NCBI GenBank assembly: GCA_947685225.1
Contig: CANTUV010000008.1
Span: forward strand, 45,195,501 to 45,259,500
From: Garcia nutans
Taxonomy: Eukaryota; Streptophyta; Magnoliopsida; Malpighiales; Euphorbiaceae
Reading direction: 5' to 3'
Length of the DNA: 64,000 nt
Below are positions 48,373 to 58,882 of this stretch, piece after piece; the stretch's first letter is position 1, and every line of letters begins with the position of its first letter. The notes under the pieces were generated by a model. That model did no database searches and was not told the DNA's origin. It saw only the letters and a list, made by a program, of their open reading frames with translations. A program made the position numbers and the translations under genes.

Positions 48373-49010
48373 TAGTCAAACTCATCTGATATAATCCCTC
48401 TAGCATACTGTCTCAGCCTGATGAACTCAATCTCATACTCAGTCACTATCCTGGTGTCCTATCTCAAACTCAGGAACTCCATCTTCTTTTCATCCTTATA
48501 CTCCCTCGGAGTATACTTCTTCTTGAATTCTCACAGGAAATCAGCATAGGTCAAAACTGGTGGATCAACTGTACCATAAGGAACCATCTTCCACCATTCA
48601 TAAGCATCGCCCTACAGAAGTGATCTAGCATAATCAAACTTCTCCTCTGGACTAGCCTGCAGTTGAATGAATACTCTCTGGACTCTGTCCAACCACTACT
48701 CTGCTATAGCAGGGTCTGTAGTGCCAACAAAGTCTTTGGCTTCAAATTTCCTCAGCTTGTCATACTTTTGCATCGGTAACTGCTGCTGCAGCTGTGGCTG
48801 TGGTGCCGGCTGTGGCTACTGAACTGGAGCCTACCTTAACAGCTCTACCACATGTCGTACCCAGCCGGGCTTAATCTCCTCAGCTGTTAGTCCAATAGGT
48901 ACAGAAGTAAACACCTCACCATTAGGTTCAACACCAGCTCCAATTTTACCCTCATTAGGAGCTACACTCTCTGCACTACCCTCAACAGATTGGTGCATCC
49001 GAGATGCCAT
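48373..49010 (-). pseudogene. gag: Chromovirus gag, N-terminal part
   Basis: ATG at 49010, then an acidic leader and a Gln/Pro-rich stretch (about 48830-48780). The gag core follows, including DPAIAE-WLDRVQRVF (about 48710) and GDAYEWWKMVPYG (about 48590) and an EYEIEFIRLRQYA end (about 48400). Five or so stops are seen, several explainable as C-to-T in CAG/CAA. Nucleocapsid, protease and RT are absent; the frame abuts RNase H at 48372. Confidence 0.82.
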
Positions 49011-49153
49011 AACGACCTATATCTGCAAATACCATAGAAATTTCCACATCAAAATAAAAAAATACTAGTGCTAATACGTGTATCACAATTGAAAACCATA
49101 TTTAAAATCCTCATTTTCTCTTTCTACCAACCCACCTAGGTCGAGAACCTCAA

Positions 49154-49171
49154 ACTTAGGCTCTGATACCA
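49154..49171 (-). promoter_or_regulatory. Primer binding site, initiator Met tRNA
   Basis: Minus-strand TGGTATCAGAGCCTAAGT, 7 nt inside the 5' LTR. Confidence 0.9.
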
Positions 49172-49178
49172 AAATAAA

Positions 49179-50606
49179 TATAACACCCTTATATATTATA
49201 TACGTATAATACACACATCTAGCATGTGTACAATACGGTATAAAAATATCATAATCCGATTTAATAATAATTTTCATATTTCCTCAATCCTCAAAACATT
49301 TATACAAATACACATATATATATTAAATTATATAAAACCTCACATTTCTCAATTATTCAAAACATTCTTTATAATTTACAATATATATATTTATATTGCA
49401 AAAATATAATATAATTTACATAATGCCAAAAAGTACTATGACATAAAATATATACATGCTGACAAAATGGCTCTGATCTTGATGTAGCAAAATGCTTCAA
49501 GCTCAGTCAATACAAGCCTAGACCCGATATGGTCTAGTAGAACTGTTTGGCTCTACCGGATCACCCTTGTCACTTGCGCGATGAATTACAATCGCACTAA
49601 GCTAAAAGCCTAGCGGTACAAACTTCGATAATAATAACACTTTAAAAAATAATGCCAATGCAAAATGCTTATATAATGTGACATTCAAGGTCACTTTTAA
49701 ATATATTCTTTCATCACTTAATAATTCACACAATCACATACACAAGCATGGGCCCAAACAACTATAATGACACCAAGTGTCTAGCCCTGAAGGCAAATAA
49801 AGTAATTCTCAAAAGCTAGCCCTGAAGGTAAATTATATGACAGTGACGCCGAGCGTCTAGCCCCGAAGGCAATTATGGAGGATAACCACATAGGCATGCC
49901 GCCAAACACAGAACTCTGATAATTGAATAACATACTAGGCACACAATTAATTCACATTTTTCATCATCAATTTCTTTCTCATATTCCCATTTTTTCTTCT
50001 TTCATATCAATGTCATTTCATTTCAACATTTCATCACAACATAGGATATTTCATAATGAAACCACATTACCCAAACACTTTGGGTCATTTTCACATTTTG
50101 CACATAATTCACATTTTATTCAATCTAGCCATTAAAAATGGCTTTTCATAATGTATATAATGCAAACATAACAATTTACATGTCATAGCACCGTATTAAA
50201 AAATGTTCAGTGTATCAAATAGCTTAACACATTTTTCATCCAAAATGTGTTAAGCCCAATCTAATGCCAACTTATCAAAAGTTTGTACTTACCTTAGAAA
50301 GAACTCCAAAACAAGCTTCAAAACTTCCTCTAACCTTCTCTTTCAAGTTGCCCTTCAACACTAAGGTTGGGCAAACTACTTCTTTTCAATGCGTATACCA
50401 AATGTGATCATAAACAACCATTTAATATCACATTCTAAGGTATTCTCAACAACAAACCATTTAAATTAGGAATTATAAATGAAAGACAAAGAAAAGAGTT
50501 ATTTAGATAATATCCTCAAGTAACACGCCCAACAACACGGGTGTGTTAATGACCGTGTCATTAACGCACTCTTACAGAAGGTTTGACACGCCAAATGACA
50601 TGGGCG
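49179..50606 (-). repeat. 5' LTR of the deleted chromovirus, truncated
   Basis: Aligns with 44183-45670. Left end reads TATAACACCC (partner TGTAAC). Interrupted at 50606 inside its GACACG minisatellite (from about 50520) by the Athila insertion; the remainder should lie beyond the window. Confidence 0.88.
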
Positions 50607-51785
50607 TGTTGTTTTATTAGTTTTTGTTATAGATTTGTGTCTTGTTTTTTATAATAATTATTGTTTTATTTAGGTATTTTGTTAGTTTAAATCGGTTTAT
50701 TTAGTGTTTTTGTTAATTTTGGTAGTTTTAGTTTATTTCAGTATTTATGTCATTTTTTATCTAGTTTTTAGTATGGTGTTTATGTTTTGTTGGTTATTAT
50801 TTATTTACTTTTTGTTTAAAGTTTGTTTGAAGTTTTGTTTTAGGTTAAAAAGCCATAGAACCAAGACTAAAGGAAAAATGGACAGTAGTTGACACATGGA
50901 GAGGACACGGCCAAGTCACTGGCCGTGTCCCATACCAAGTTAAAGAAGAAGAGCAAGTCACAGAGAAGGACACAAGCAAGGGACACGGCCAAATCAGTGG
51001 CCGTGTCCCTCCAAAAAGGCTCCAACACGGCCAAGTCACTCCAACTTGGCCGTGTCTCACTAAGTTCCAAAAGAAAAGAAGATTAAAATTAAACAGAAGC
51101 AAACACAGGCAAGGGACACGGCCAAGTCATTGGCCGTGTCCCTCCAAAGACCACCCACACGGCCAAGTCACCTCCAACTTGGCTGTGTCTCTCATGACCA
51201 AAGACGTAGTGGATTTTTTTAAAGCTGAGATTTCGTATAAAAGAAAAAAAGAGAAGCTAGGGTTTGGGGGGCGATTTGGAGATTGAATTGAGCCGTCAGA
51301 GAGTGAAGTTAGGGTTTTAACTTTGTTTTCTTTTATTTTGATTACACTTTGGATTAATCTAGCTTAGATTAGATTGTTCTAGCCATTGATACATCCTTCT
51401 TGAAAGATTTGAACAAGAGATTCTTCAGAAGCTTCAAGGAGTTTGTAACTTGGTTTTGTTCTCGAACTTATTCTCTTTATTTTCATTGAAATTGTATTAA
51501 TGGATATTATCATGTCTAAATTGATTTCTTTGGTTATTAATGAGATGAGTATGTTTGATAGCATTATGAACTAATTTGATCTAGTCTAGGGTTTGTATGG
51601 ATTTGGTATGATTGTATGAATTGGTTATTCTCTTAGCTAATAATTTCTTTAGCCTTGATTGAATGAATTATTGCTAATATATAATTGATTGGCCACCAAT
51701 TATGTGTTTTAGGTATTAGATGATGGATTGAGAGATGAAGTCTAATACTGGAACAATTCAATTAAGGACTTAGGTGAATTAGAGA
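50607..51785 (+). repeat. Athila 5' LTR, left part
   Basis: TGTTG start, T-rich upstream segment, then the GACACGGCC array (50891-51195), a TATAAAAGAAAA box at about 51236, and a probable transcription start region near 51265. The remainder of the LTR is at 58326-58739. Confidence 0.88.
50891..51195. repeat. GACACGGCC...GGCCGTGTC array in Athila LTR
   Basis: Units such as GACACGGCCAAGTCACTGGC followed by CGTGTCCC; five to six palindromic units of variable spacing, ending about 35 bp before the TATA box. Spurious frames on both strands arise from it. Confidence 0.88.
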
Positions 51786-51807
51786 CACTACAAGGAAAAT
51801 TGAATCA

Positions 51808-52400
51808 GACAATACTTTCTGGCCGTTGTCTGATGAAGACAAAAACCGTTGTCTATTGAAGCGATGTTTAATAGCATTTCAGACAACGGTTTTAAAACCG
51901 TTGTCTGATGTAGGTTTGCACAACAGTTTTTAATTTTATCAAACAACGGTTTTTGGCCGTTGTCTGATGATGGTTCAGACAACGGTTTCTAATTTTTCAG
52001 ACAACGGTTAAAAACCGTTGTCTGATGGTTTCCACAACGGTTTCTAAATTGTCAGACAACGGTTTCTAAATTTTTAGACAACGGTTTTTAACCATTGTCT
52101 GATGAAGGTTTAGACAACGCTTTTTGACCGTTGTCTGATGAAGACAAAAACCGTTGTCTATTGAGGCGATGTCTGATAGCATTTCAGACAATGGTTTTTA
52201 ACCGTTGTCTGAAGATGGTTTCCACAACGGTTTTTAGTTTTATCAGACAACGGTTTTTAACCGTTGTCTGATGAAGGTTTAGACAACATTTTTTGACCAT
52301 TGTCTGATGAAGACAAAAACCGTTATAGAAAGATGCTAAATACAACAGTTAATTAATCTAAAATCGTTGTAGAATGACGCTAAATACAACGATTAATTAC
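51808..52400. repeat. Left subterminal repeats of the CACTA element
   Basis: More than fifteen copies of CAGACAACGG or its complement CCGTTGTCTG, often head-to-head as a hairpin around TTTTTAA. They decay towards 52400 (CAACAGTTAATTAAT). Confidence 0.92.
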
Positions 52401-52679
52401 TGTGGCACACTGAATATTAGACAATAGTTTCAATGTTCATTTTCATTTCACCACCATTGTCTGTTAAACTGTACATTATACATATAAGACAACACTTTAC
52501 AATGAAGGATTGCAAATTTGGAAATCAAAAAACCTCCACAAATTCAACCATTCAACATATTAACAAACTAAAAAAAAAATCAACACTATACATATATCAC
52601 TGAATTATACTATTAACTTCAACTTGAATGACGCTTCATGAAATATTTGGCGAAGTCAATCCTAATCTCGTTGATGTCG

Positions 52680-54930
52680 GCATCACTATACTCCAAGTTG
52701 CCTCTGCGTAGCCACTGAAAAATGAATCAAATTTTGGTTCCTGAAGAAAATAGGTCCCTTCTCTAGTAGAAGAATTATCTGCACTAAAAACAGGACTATG
52801 TATGCCAAACAGAAATGATGTAACATGAAAGCAGTGGCTGAAGTGAAAATGAAGATTGTGGTCATCAAAATCAAATCTTACTTTCAAGTTAACAAATAAA
52901 AAGAAAGAAATGAAGCAACACATACATGACACTTGTGCTCTTTCAGGTGCAAACTTGTCATCTTCAAAAACCTTTGATATTCTATTAACTAGACTGCTTT
53001 TTCCAGATCCCTTAGAACCAATTAGTAAGAGTGTGGTTGTTTTTGGCACATTATAGTCAGTCAACTTCATGCCACCAGCCTTCCCAATCCATTCTCCAGG
53101 TGTGTAACTTCAAAATCATCACATCAATTTACAAAAACCATTAAATGAATTTTCAGATATATACAACAAAAGCATATGATCAAAATATTTCAGTTAGACA
53201 AGTATTCAGATTCAAGGAAGCCTTTATGTAAAATGTCATCCAACTGCACTAGTACAGCCAACAAATACTTGTCATATACCACATATTTCTATAATTCCTA
53301 AGTCCAATTACTGCTGGAGTAACTGGATGTAACACAATTTGAAACATATCGATGTTTCAGTCTTAATATTTACCTTCTTCTGCATAATTAATTCTGGGTT
53401 TAAAACAAGCTTGCCTCTGAGGACCAAGACATAGAGTACAATACCTAAGTTGCAGTGCTTCATGTACATATAAATTTGTAAACCAGAACAATTTTGATTG
53501 ACCTTTGTCCAACTCTAATGAAAAACGAGATTCAATAGATGCATGCTATAATCTATCTTTGTTGAGATTGGGAAACCTACTTACTCGAGAGCGAGCAACA
53601 TACCTGTGAATGCGATACCAGTCTCTAACCAAAACCTTCAAATATTTAAGGCAATGGGTTTATGATTTTATATCCCTTCTTAATCTCTCCTCTTTACCAT
53701 GTAACACTAGATTATGTGCAAGATAATAATTTGAGATAAAATGCAGTATATCTATCTACCATGTTCTGTTCACCCAAACAAATAAAAGTCTGCTGGAAAG
53801 AAGAGAAAACAAACATGAATACCTCAAAATTATCCTCTTGGCCTCCTCCAATCTCTCAGTTCTACCCTGCAACTGATGATAACTCTGTAACACTTCCTTG
53901 TAAGCATTGTCTCTCCTCCTCTTATTCACTTCAAATTCCAACTAACTTGAAGAAAAATTTTTAAGATCCACTAGTTAAGACTCTCCAAAAACCAATCCAT
54001 ACTCTTCATTTACTGTTTTATCCTCAATCTTCCTGCTTGAATCATCTCTGATAGATCTCAAAATACATACATATATATATATATACAAGCAATCAGATTC
54101 AACAAAACCCAACATTATGCAACTCCATCAATAAAATTCAGTGTCAAAAACTAAAAAAATAGAATTAAACATAGAATTTGAGTTCAAAATTTTAATTTTC
54201 TCAGGGTTAACTTAATCTATAGGCAAGCAAAATCTTAAAAAAAAAAAAAGACAAGGAATTAGAGAAAGAGCAAAAAAAAAGTATTAAATGAAGCCTGAGG
54301 ATATGAGAAGAGGGGCTAACTTAATCTCGCAACTTTCAACTGTGGCTGACTACCCATTTCTTCCAAGTTCAAGTTCAAAGCCTGTACGAATCTGGCTGGT
54401 ACTAGAACAGTTGAGCAAGCTATTAAGAAATTAATAAAATCTTAATTAGTATCAAGCCAAGACTAAAAAGAATACCCAGATCTGTAAAAAGCAAAAACAA
54501 TTAATGTAAAAGCCAAGAGTAAAAAGAATACCCAGATCTGGTAAGAAAGTGACTGCTCCGGATAAAGACCAATATCATGATTTGAGTTTTTCAACGGAAA
54601 AGAGACTGGAGATGGATTTTGAGGTGGACCTAAGATGCCTCTGTTATGACTATTGAAGCCATAGCCTTCTTCGTTCATTCTCATTCTTACTACTTCACCT
54701 GCAGCAGCATAAAGCAAATCCCATGTGGCCGGCGGTGAGGAGACTCTGGATGATCCATTTGGGCTTCCACGGCTAGACCCTTGCCTACACCCACATCCAT
54801 TTCCAACCCCACAAAGCATTGATTGCGGTGAACCAGAGACAAGCCAACCCTGCAAGTATAAACAAAAAATCCCCAAATCAGTACATAAGCAAGTTAAAAC
54901 GGCCGTGTTTTTTTTGCAAAATGGGGGCAA
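52680..54930 (-). pseudogene. Captured exons of a plant P-loop NTPase gene
   Basis: On minus, in gene order: an exon near 54860-54540 (SSPPATWDLLYAAAGEVVRM and a Pro/Ser-rich stretch); an exon near 53945-53820 (FEVNKRRRDNAYKEVLQSYH, then LEEAKRIIL), predicted coiled coil; an exon about 53105-52970 (GGMKLTDYNVPKTTTLLLIG, then Walker A GSKGSGKSS and KVFEDDKFAPERAQV); and an exon about 52790-52725 (DNSSTREGTYFLQEP). The order matches an uncharacterised plant P-loop protein family I recall from Arabidopsis ('EEAK..ILSY.PG.W', 'FEDDKFAPERAQVSYN', 'GTYFLQEYMIPRG'). Introns are retained, so capture was at DNA level. The last exon diverges and stops early; the product is probably non-functional. Confidence 0.65.
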
Positions 54931-54949
54931 ATGAAATTTTTTTTTGGAA

Positions 54950-57850
54950 AAAAGGGGGGAATTTAAGTGTTAAAAATTTTTGAAGTTTTGACATCCCTCT
55001 TTTGAAACAAAATGAATTTTTCAGAATTTTGTTAAATTAACTTTATAAATTCACATATATAGATGACTTATAAATACTAATGTATATACTTGTATATATT
55101 AATGTATAAATTTATATATACTTGTATATACTAATGTATATACTTATATATACTAATATATATACTTGTATATATACTAATATATACTATTGTATATTCT
55201 TGTATAAACTAATATATACTTGTATATACTAATATATATACTTGTATATACTAAATATACTTGTATATATACTAATATATACTAATATATATACTTGTAT
55301 ATATATACTAATATATACTTATATATACTTATATATATACTTATATATACTTATATATATATACTAATATATACTTATATATACTTATATATTATATAAG
55401 TATATATTAGTATATATACTAATATATACTTATATAAACTTGTATAAACTTATATATACTTATATATATACTAAATATATACTTCTATATACTTGTATAT
55501 ACTTATATATACTTATATATATACTAAAAATATACTTATATATACTAATATATACTTGTATATATACTAATATATACTTATATATACTTGTATATACTTA
55601 TATATACTTATATATATACTAAAAATATACTTATATATACTAAATATATACTTATATATACTAATATATACTTGTATATATACTAATATATACTAATATA
55701 TATACTAATATATACTTGTATATACTTGTATATACTTGTATAAACTAATATATACTTGTATATACTAATATATATACTTGTATATACTAAATATACTTGT
55801 ATATATACTAATATATATACTTATATATACTAATATATACTAAATATATACTTATATATACTTGTATATATACTAATATATACTAATATATATACTTATA
55901 TATACTAAATATACTTGTATATATACTAAATATACTTGTATATATACTAATATATACTAATATATATACTTATATATACTAATATATACTTATATATACT
56001 AAATATATACTTATATATACTAATATATACTAATGTATATACTCTTATATACTATTATATACTAATATATACTTGTATATATACTAATATATACTAATGT
56101 ATATACTTGTATATACTAATATATACTTGTATATACTAATATATATACTTGTATATACTAATATATACTTGTATATACTTGTATATACTAATATATACTT
56201 GTATATATACTAATATAAACTTGTATATACTAATATATATACTTGTATATACTAATATATACTTGTATATACTAATATATATGCTAATGTATATACTTGT
56301 ATATACTAATATATACTTGTATATACTTGTATATATACTAATGTATATACTTGTATATACTAATGTATATACTTGTATATATACTAATATGTACTTGTAT
56401 ATATTAATATATACTTGTATATACTTATATATATACTAATGTATATACTTGTATATACTAATATATACTTGTATATATACTAATGTATATACTTGTATAT
56501 ACTAATATATACTTGTATATATACTAATATATACTAATGTATATACTTGTATATACTAATATATACTTGTATATATACTAATGTATATACTTGTATATAT
56601 ACTAATATATACTTTTATATACTAATATATATATACTTATATATACTAATATATACTTGTATATATATTAATATATACTAATATATATACTTGTATATAC
56701 TAATATATACTTGTATATATACTAATATTTACTAATATCTGACAACGATTTTTTTACTAATGTCTAACAACATCTTATATATACTAATATATACTAATGT
56801 ATATACTTGTATATACTAATATATACTTGTATATACTAATGTATATACTTGTATATATACTTATATATACTAATATATACTTGTATATATACTAATATAT
56901 ACTAATATATACTTGTATATATACTAATATATACTAATGTATATACTTGTATATACTTGTATATACTAATATATACTAATGTATATACTTGTATATACTA
57001 ATATATACTTGTATATATACTAATGTATATACTTTTATATACCTTTATATACTAATATATACTAATATATATACTTATATATACTAATATATACTTGTAT
57101 ATATACTAATGTATATACTTGTATATACTTATATATACTAATATATATACTTGTATATACTAATATATACTTGTATATATACTAATATTTACTAATGTGT
57201 GACAACATCTTATATATACAAATATATACTAATGTATATACTTGTATATACTAATATATACTTGTATATACTTGTATATACTAATGTATATACTTGTATA
57301 TATACTAATATATACTTGTATATACTAATATATACTTGTATATGCTAATATATACTTGTATATACTTGTATATATACTAATGTATATACTTGTATATACT
57401 AATATATACTTGTATATATACTTGTATATACTAATATATACTTGTATATACTAATATATACTTGTATATATACTAATATATACTAATGTATATACTTGTA
57501 TATACATTAGTATATATACAAGTATATATTAGTATATACAAGTATATACATTAGTATATATTAGTATATACAAGTATATATAAGTATATATTTGTATATA
57601 TTAGTATATAGTATATACTAATATATACAAATATATACTTATATATACTTGTATATACTAATATATACTAATGTATATACTTGTATATATACTAATGAAT
57701 ATACTTGTATATACTAATATATATACTTGTATATACTAATATATACTTGTATATATACTAATATATACTAATGTATATACTTGTATATACTAATATATAC
57801 TAATATATATACTTGTATATACTAATATATACTTGTATATATACTAATAT
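54950..57850. repeat. TATA-rich tandem array inside the CACTA element
   Basis: From about 55010, almost pure combinations of TATATACTTG, TATATACTAA and TATATATAC, period about 20-27 bp with variable order. Two short relics of the subterminal repeat interrupt it (near 56740-56775 and 57197-57212). It holds a long palindrome at 57532-57690. Open frames here encode only Tyr/Ile/Leu repeats and are not genes. Confidence 0.93.
57532..57690. repeat. Long perfect palindrome in the TATA-rich array
   Basis: Arms of about 79 bp (57532-57610 and 57612-57690) are inverted copies around a central G at 57611. The array's usual CTTGTATATACTAA order is reversed from about 57503 to 57610. Confidence 0.8.
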
Positions 57851-57856
57851 ATGCTA

Positions 57857-58310
57857 ATGTCTGACAACGATTTTTTTTACTAATGTCTGACAACATCTTA
57901 TCAGACAACGATTTTTTTTTACCAAAAAAACACTTGTCTGAACATATATTACACAACGGTTCCTAAAAACCGTTGTCTGTATGCTTGATTCAGACAACGG
58001 TTTTTTTTAACCGTTGTCTAAAACGCTGAATTATACAACACTTTCTAAAAAACAGTTGTCTGAATCATCTTAGCAGACAACGGTTTTGTATGACCAGAAA
58101 AACAGTTGTCTGAACATATACTACACAACGGTCCCTAAAAAACCATTGTCTGGTGTGACCAAAATGAAACCTAATAGACAACGGTTAAAAAAAACACCAA
58201 AAACAGTTGTCTGAAAATTAATCAGACAACGCTTTTTTGGGGAAAAAATAAAACAGTTGTCTGTTTTTTTCATACAATGGTTTTTTCCTTAACCGTTGTC
58301 TGATTCAGTT
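57857..58310. repeat. Right subterminal repeats of the CACTA element
   Basis: About fifteen copies of CAGACAACGG/CCGTTGTCTG-type words, many with CAACGRTTTTTT and AAACAGTTGTCTG variants, running to the right terminus. Confidence 0.92.
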
Positions 58311-58325
58311 TTTCTTGTAGTGAGA

Positions 58326-58739
58326 TATAACCTATTAAAAAGATTATTTCAATTATAACAAGATTAGTTGAAAAAGGTTTGAATGCGAGAGCTTATTTCC
58401 TTGACTCGATTAATTAAGTTGTTTGAGATTTAATCTTTGAAATTAAATTAGTTAAGAGGAATAACCGTTCATACATATAAGTAGTAGAGAAGTGAAAACC
58501 CTAGACCTTTCTATCAAGTGAATCAAAACATCAGTTTAATTTACTTTTATTAGTTTTAAACTTCAATCAATCTTTTTCATTAGTTAATAATTTAAATTTC
58601 TTCATTACTTGTTAATTATAATTTGATAATCAATTAGCCACTTTAGCTTCCTTGTGAGACGACCTTGGGGCGATCACCTTTGCTACAGCTACCTCGTATA
58701 CTTGCGACGCTTTGTGGTAGAGTTAATTCGAGCGCAACA
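58326..58739 (+). repeat. Athila 5' LTR, right part
   Basis: Continuation after the CACTA and its AGA duplication. It ends CGAGCGCAACA. The stretch GAGACGACCTTGGGGCGATC (58656-58675) is GC-richer, as often seen in Athila U5. Confidence 0.88.
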
Positions 58740-58746
58740 AGTTTTT

Positions 58747-58764
58747 TGGCACCGTTGCCGGGGA
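58747..58764 (+). promoter_or_regulatory. Athila primer binding site
   Basis: TGGCACCGTTGCCGGGGA, one base off the usual Athila site complementary to the 3' end of tRNA-Asp (TGGCGCCG...). The change fits G to A. Confidence 0.85.
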
Positions 58765-58882
58765 AGCTAATTGGCGTAATTGTTTATTAGTCAAAAATAT
58801 TCTAGATTATTTTTCACTGTTTTCATTTTATTTTATTTGTCTTTTGCTTTTAATAATTTCTTTTTCTAGAAAAATTTTGTTT

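Larger units (their letters stand above)
44183..50606 (-). mobile_element. Chromovirus with internal deletion, 5' LTR cut by Athila
   Basis: Minus-strand element: 5' LTR (49179-50606, truncated), primer site (49154-49171), gag, RNase H to chromodomain, polypurine tract, 3' LTR (44183-46481). The LTRs are near-identical over their shared part (for example CTAGTAGAACTGT and AAGCCTAGCGGTACAAACTT). Gag is joined directly to RNase H near 48372, so the protease and RT are missing. LTR ends and PBS flank closely resemble the non-coding element at 24726-34645. Confidence 0.88.
51783..58325. mobile_element. Complete non-autonomous CACTA element with captured gene (Pack-CACTA), TSD aga
   Basis: 51786-58322 begins CACTACAAGGAAAATTG and ends TTTTTCTTGTAGTG; the ends are inverted repeats of about 14 bp. 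AGA flanks both sides (51783-51785, 58323-58325), the 3-bp duplication expected for CACTA. Both ends carry dense CAGACAACGG subterminal repeats. The interior has no transposase, but has host-like exons on minus and a large TATA-rich array. It must be mobilised by an autonomous CACTA elsewhere. Confidence 0.93.

Noticed and set aside
50845..51102. Several 60-85 codon frames on both strands
   Set aside because: They lie in the GACACGGCC array of the Athila LTR just upstream of its TATA box.
55440..56439. Plus-strand frames rich in Tyr, Ile and Leu, resembling membrane proteins
   Set aside because: They are translations of the TATATACTTG/TATATACTAA array and carry no start context or conserved motif.
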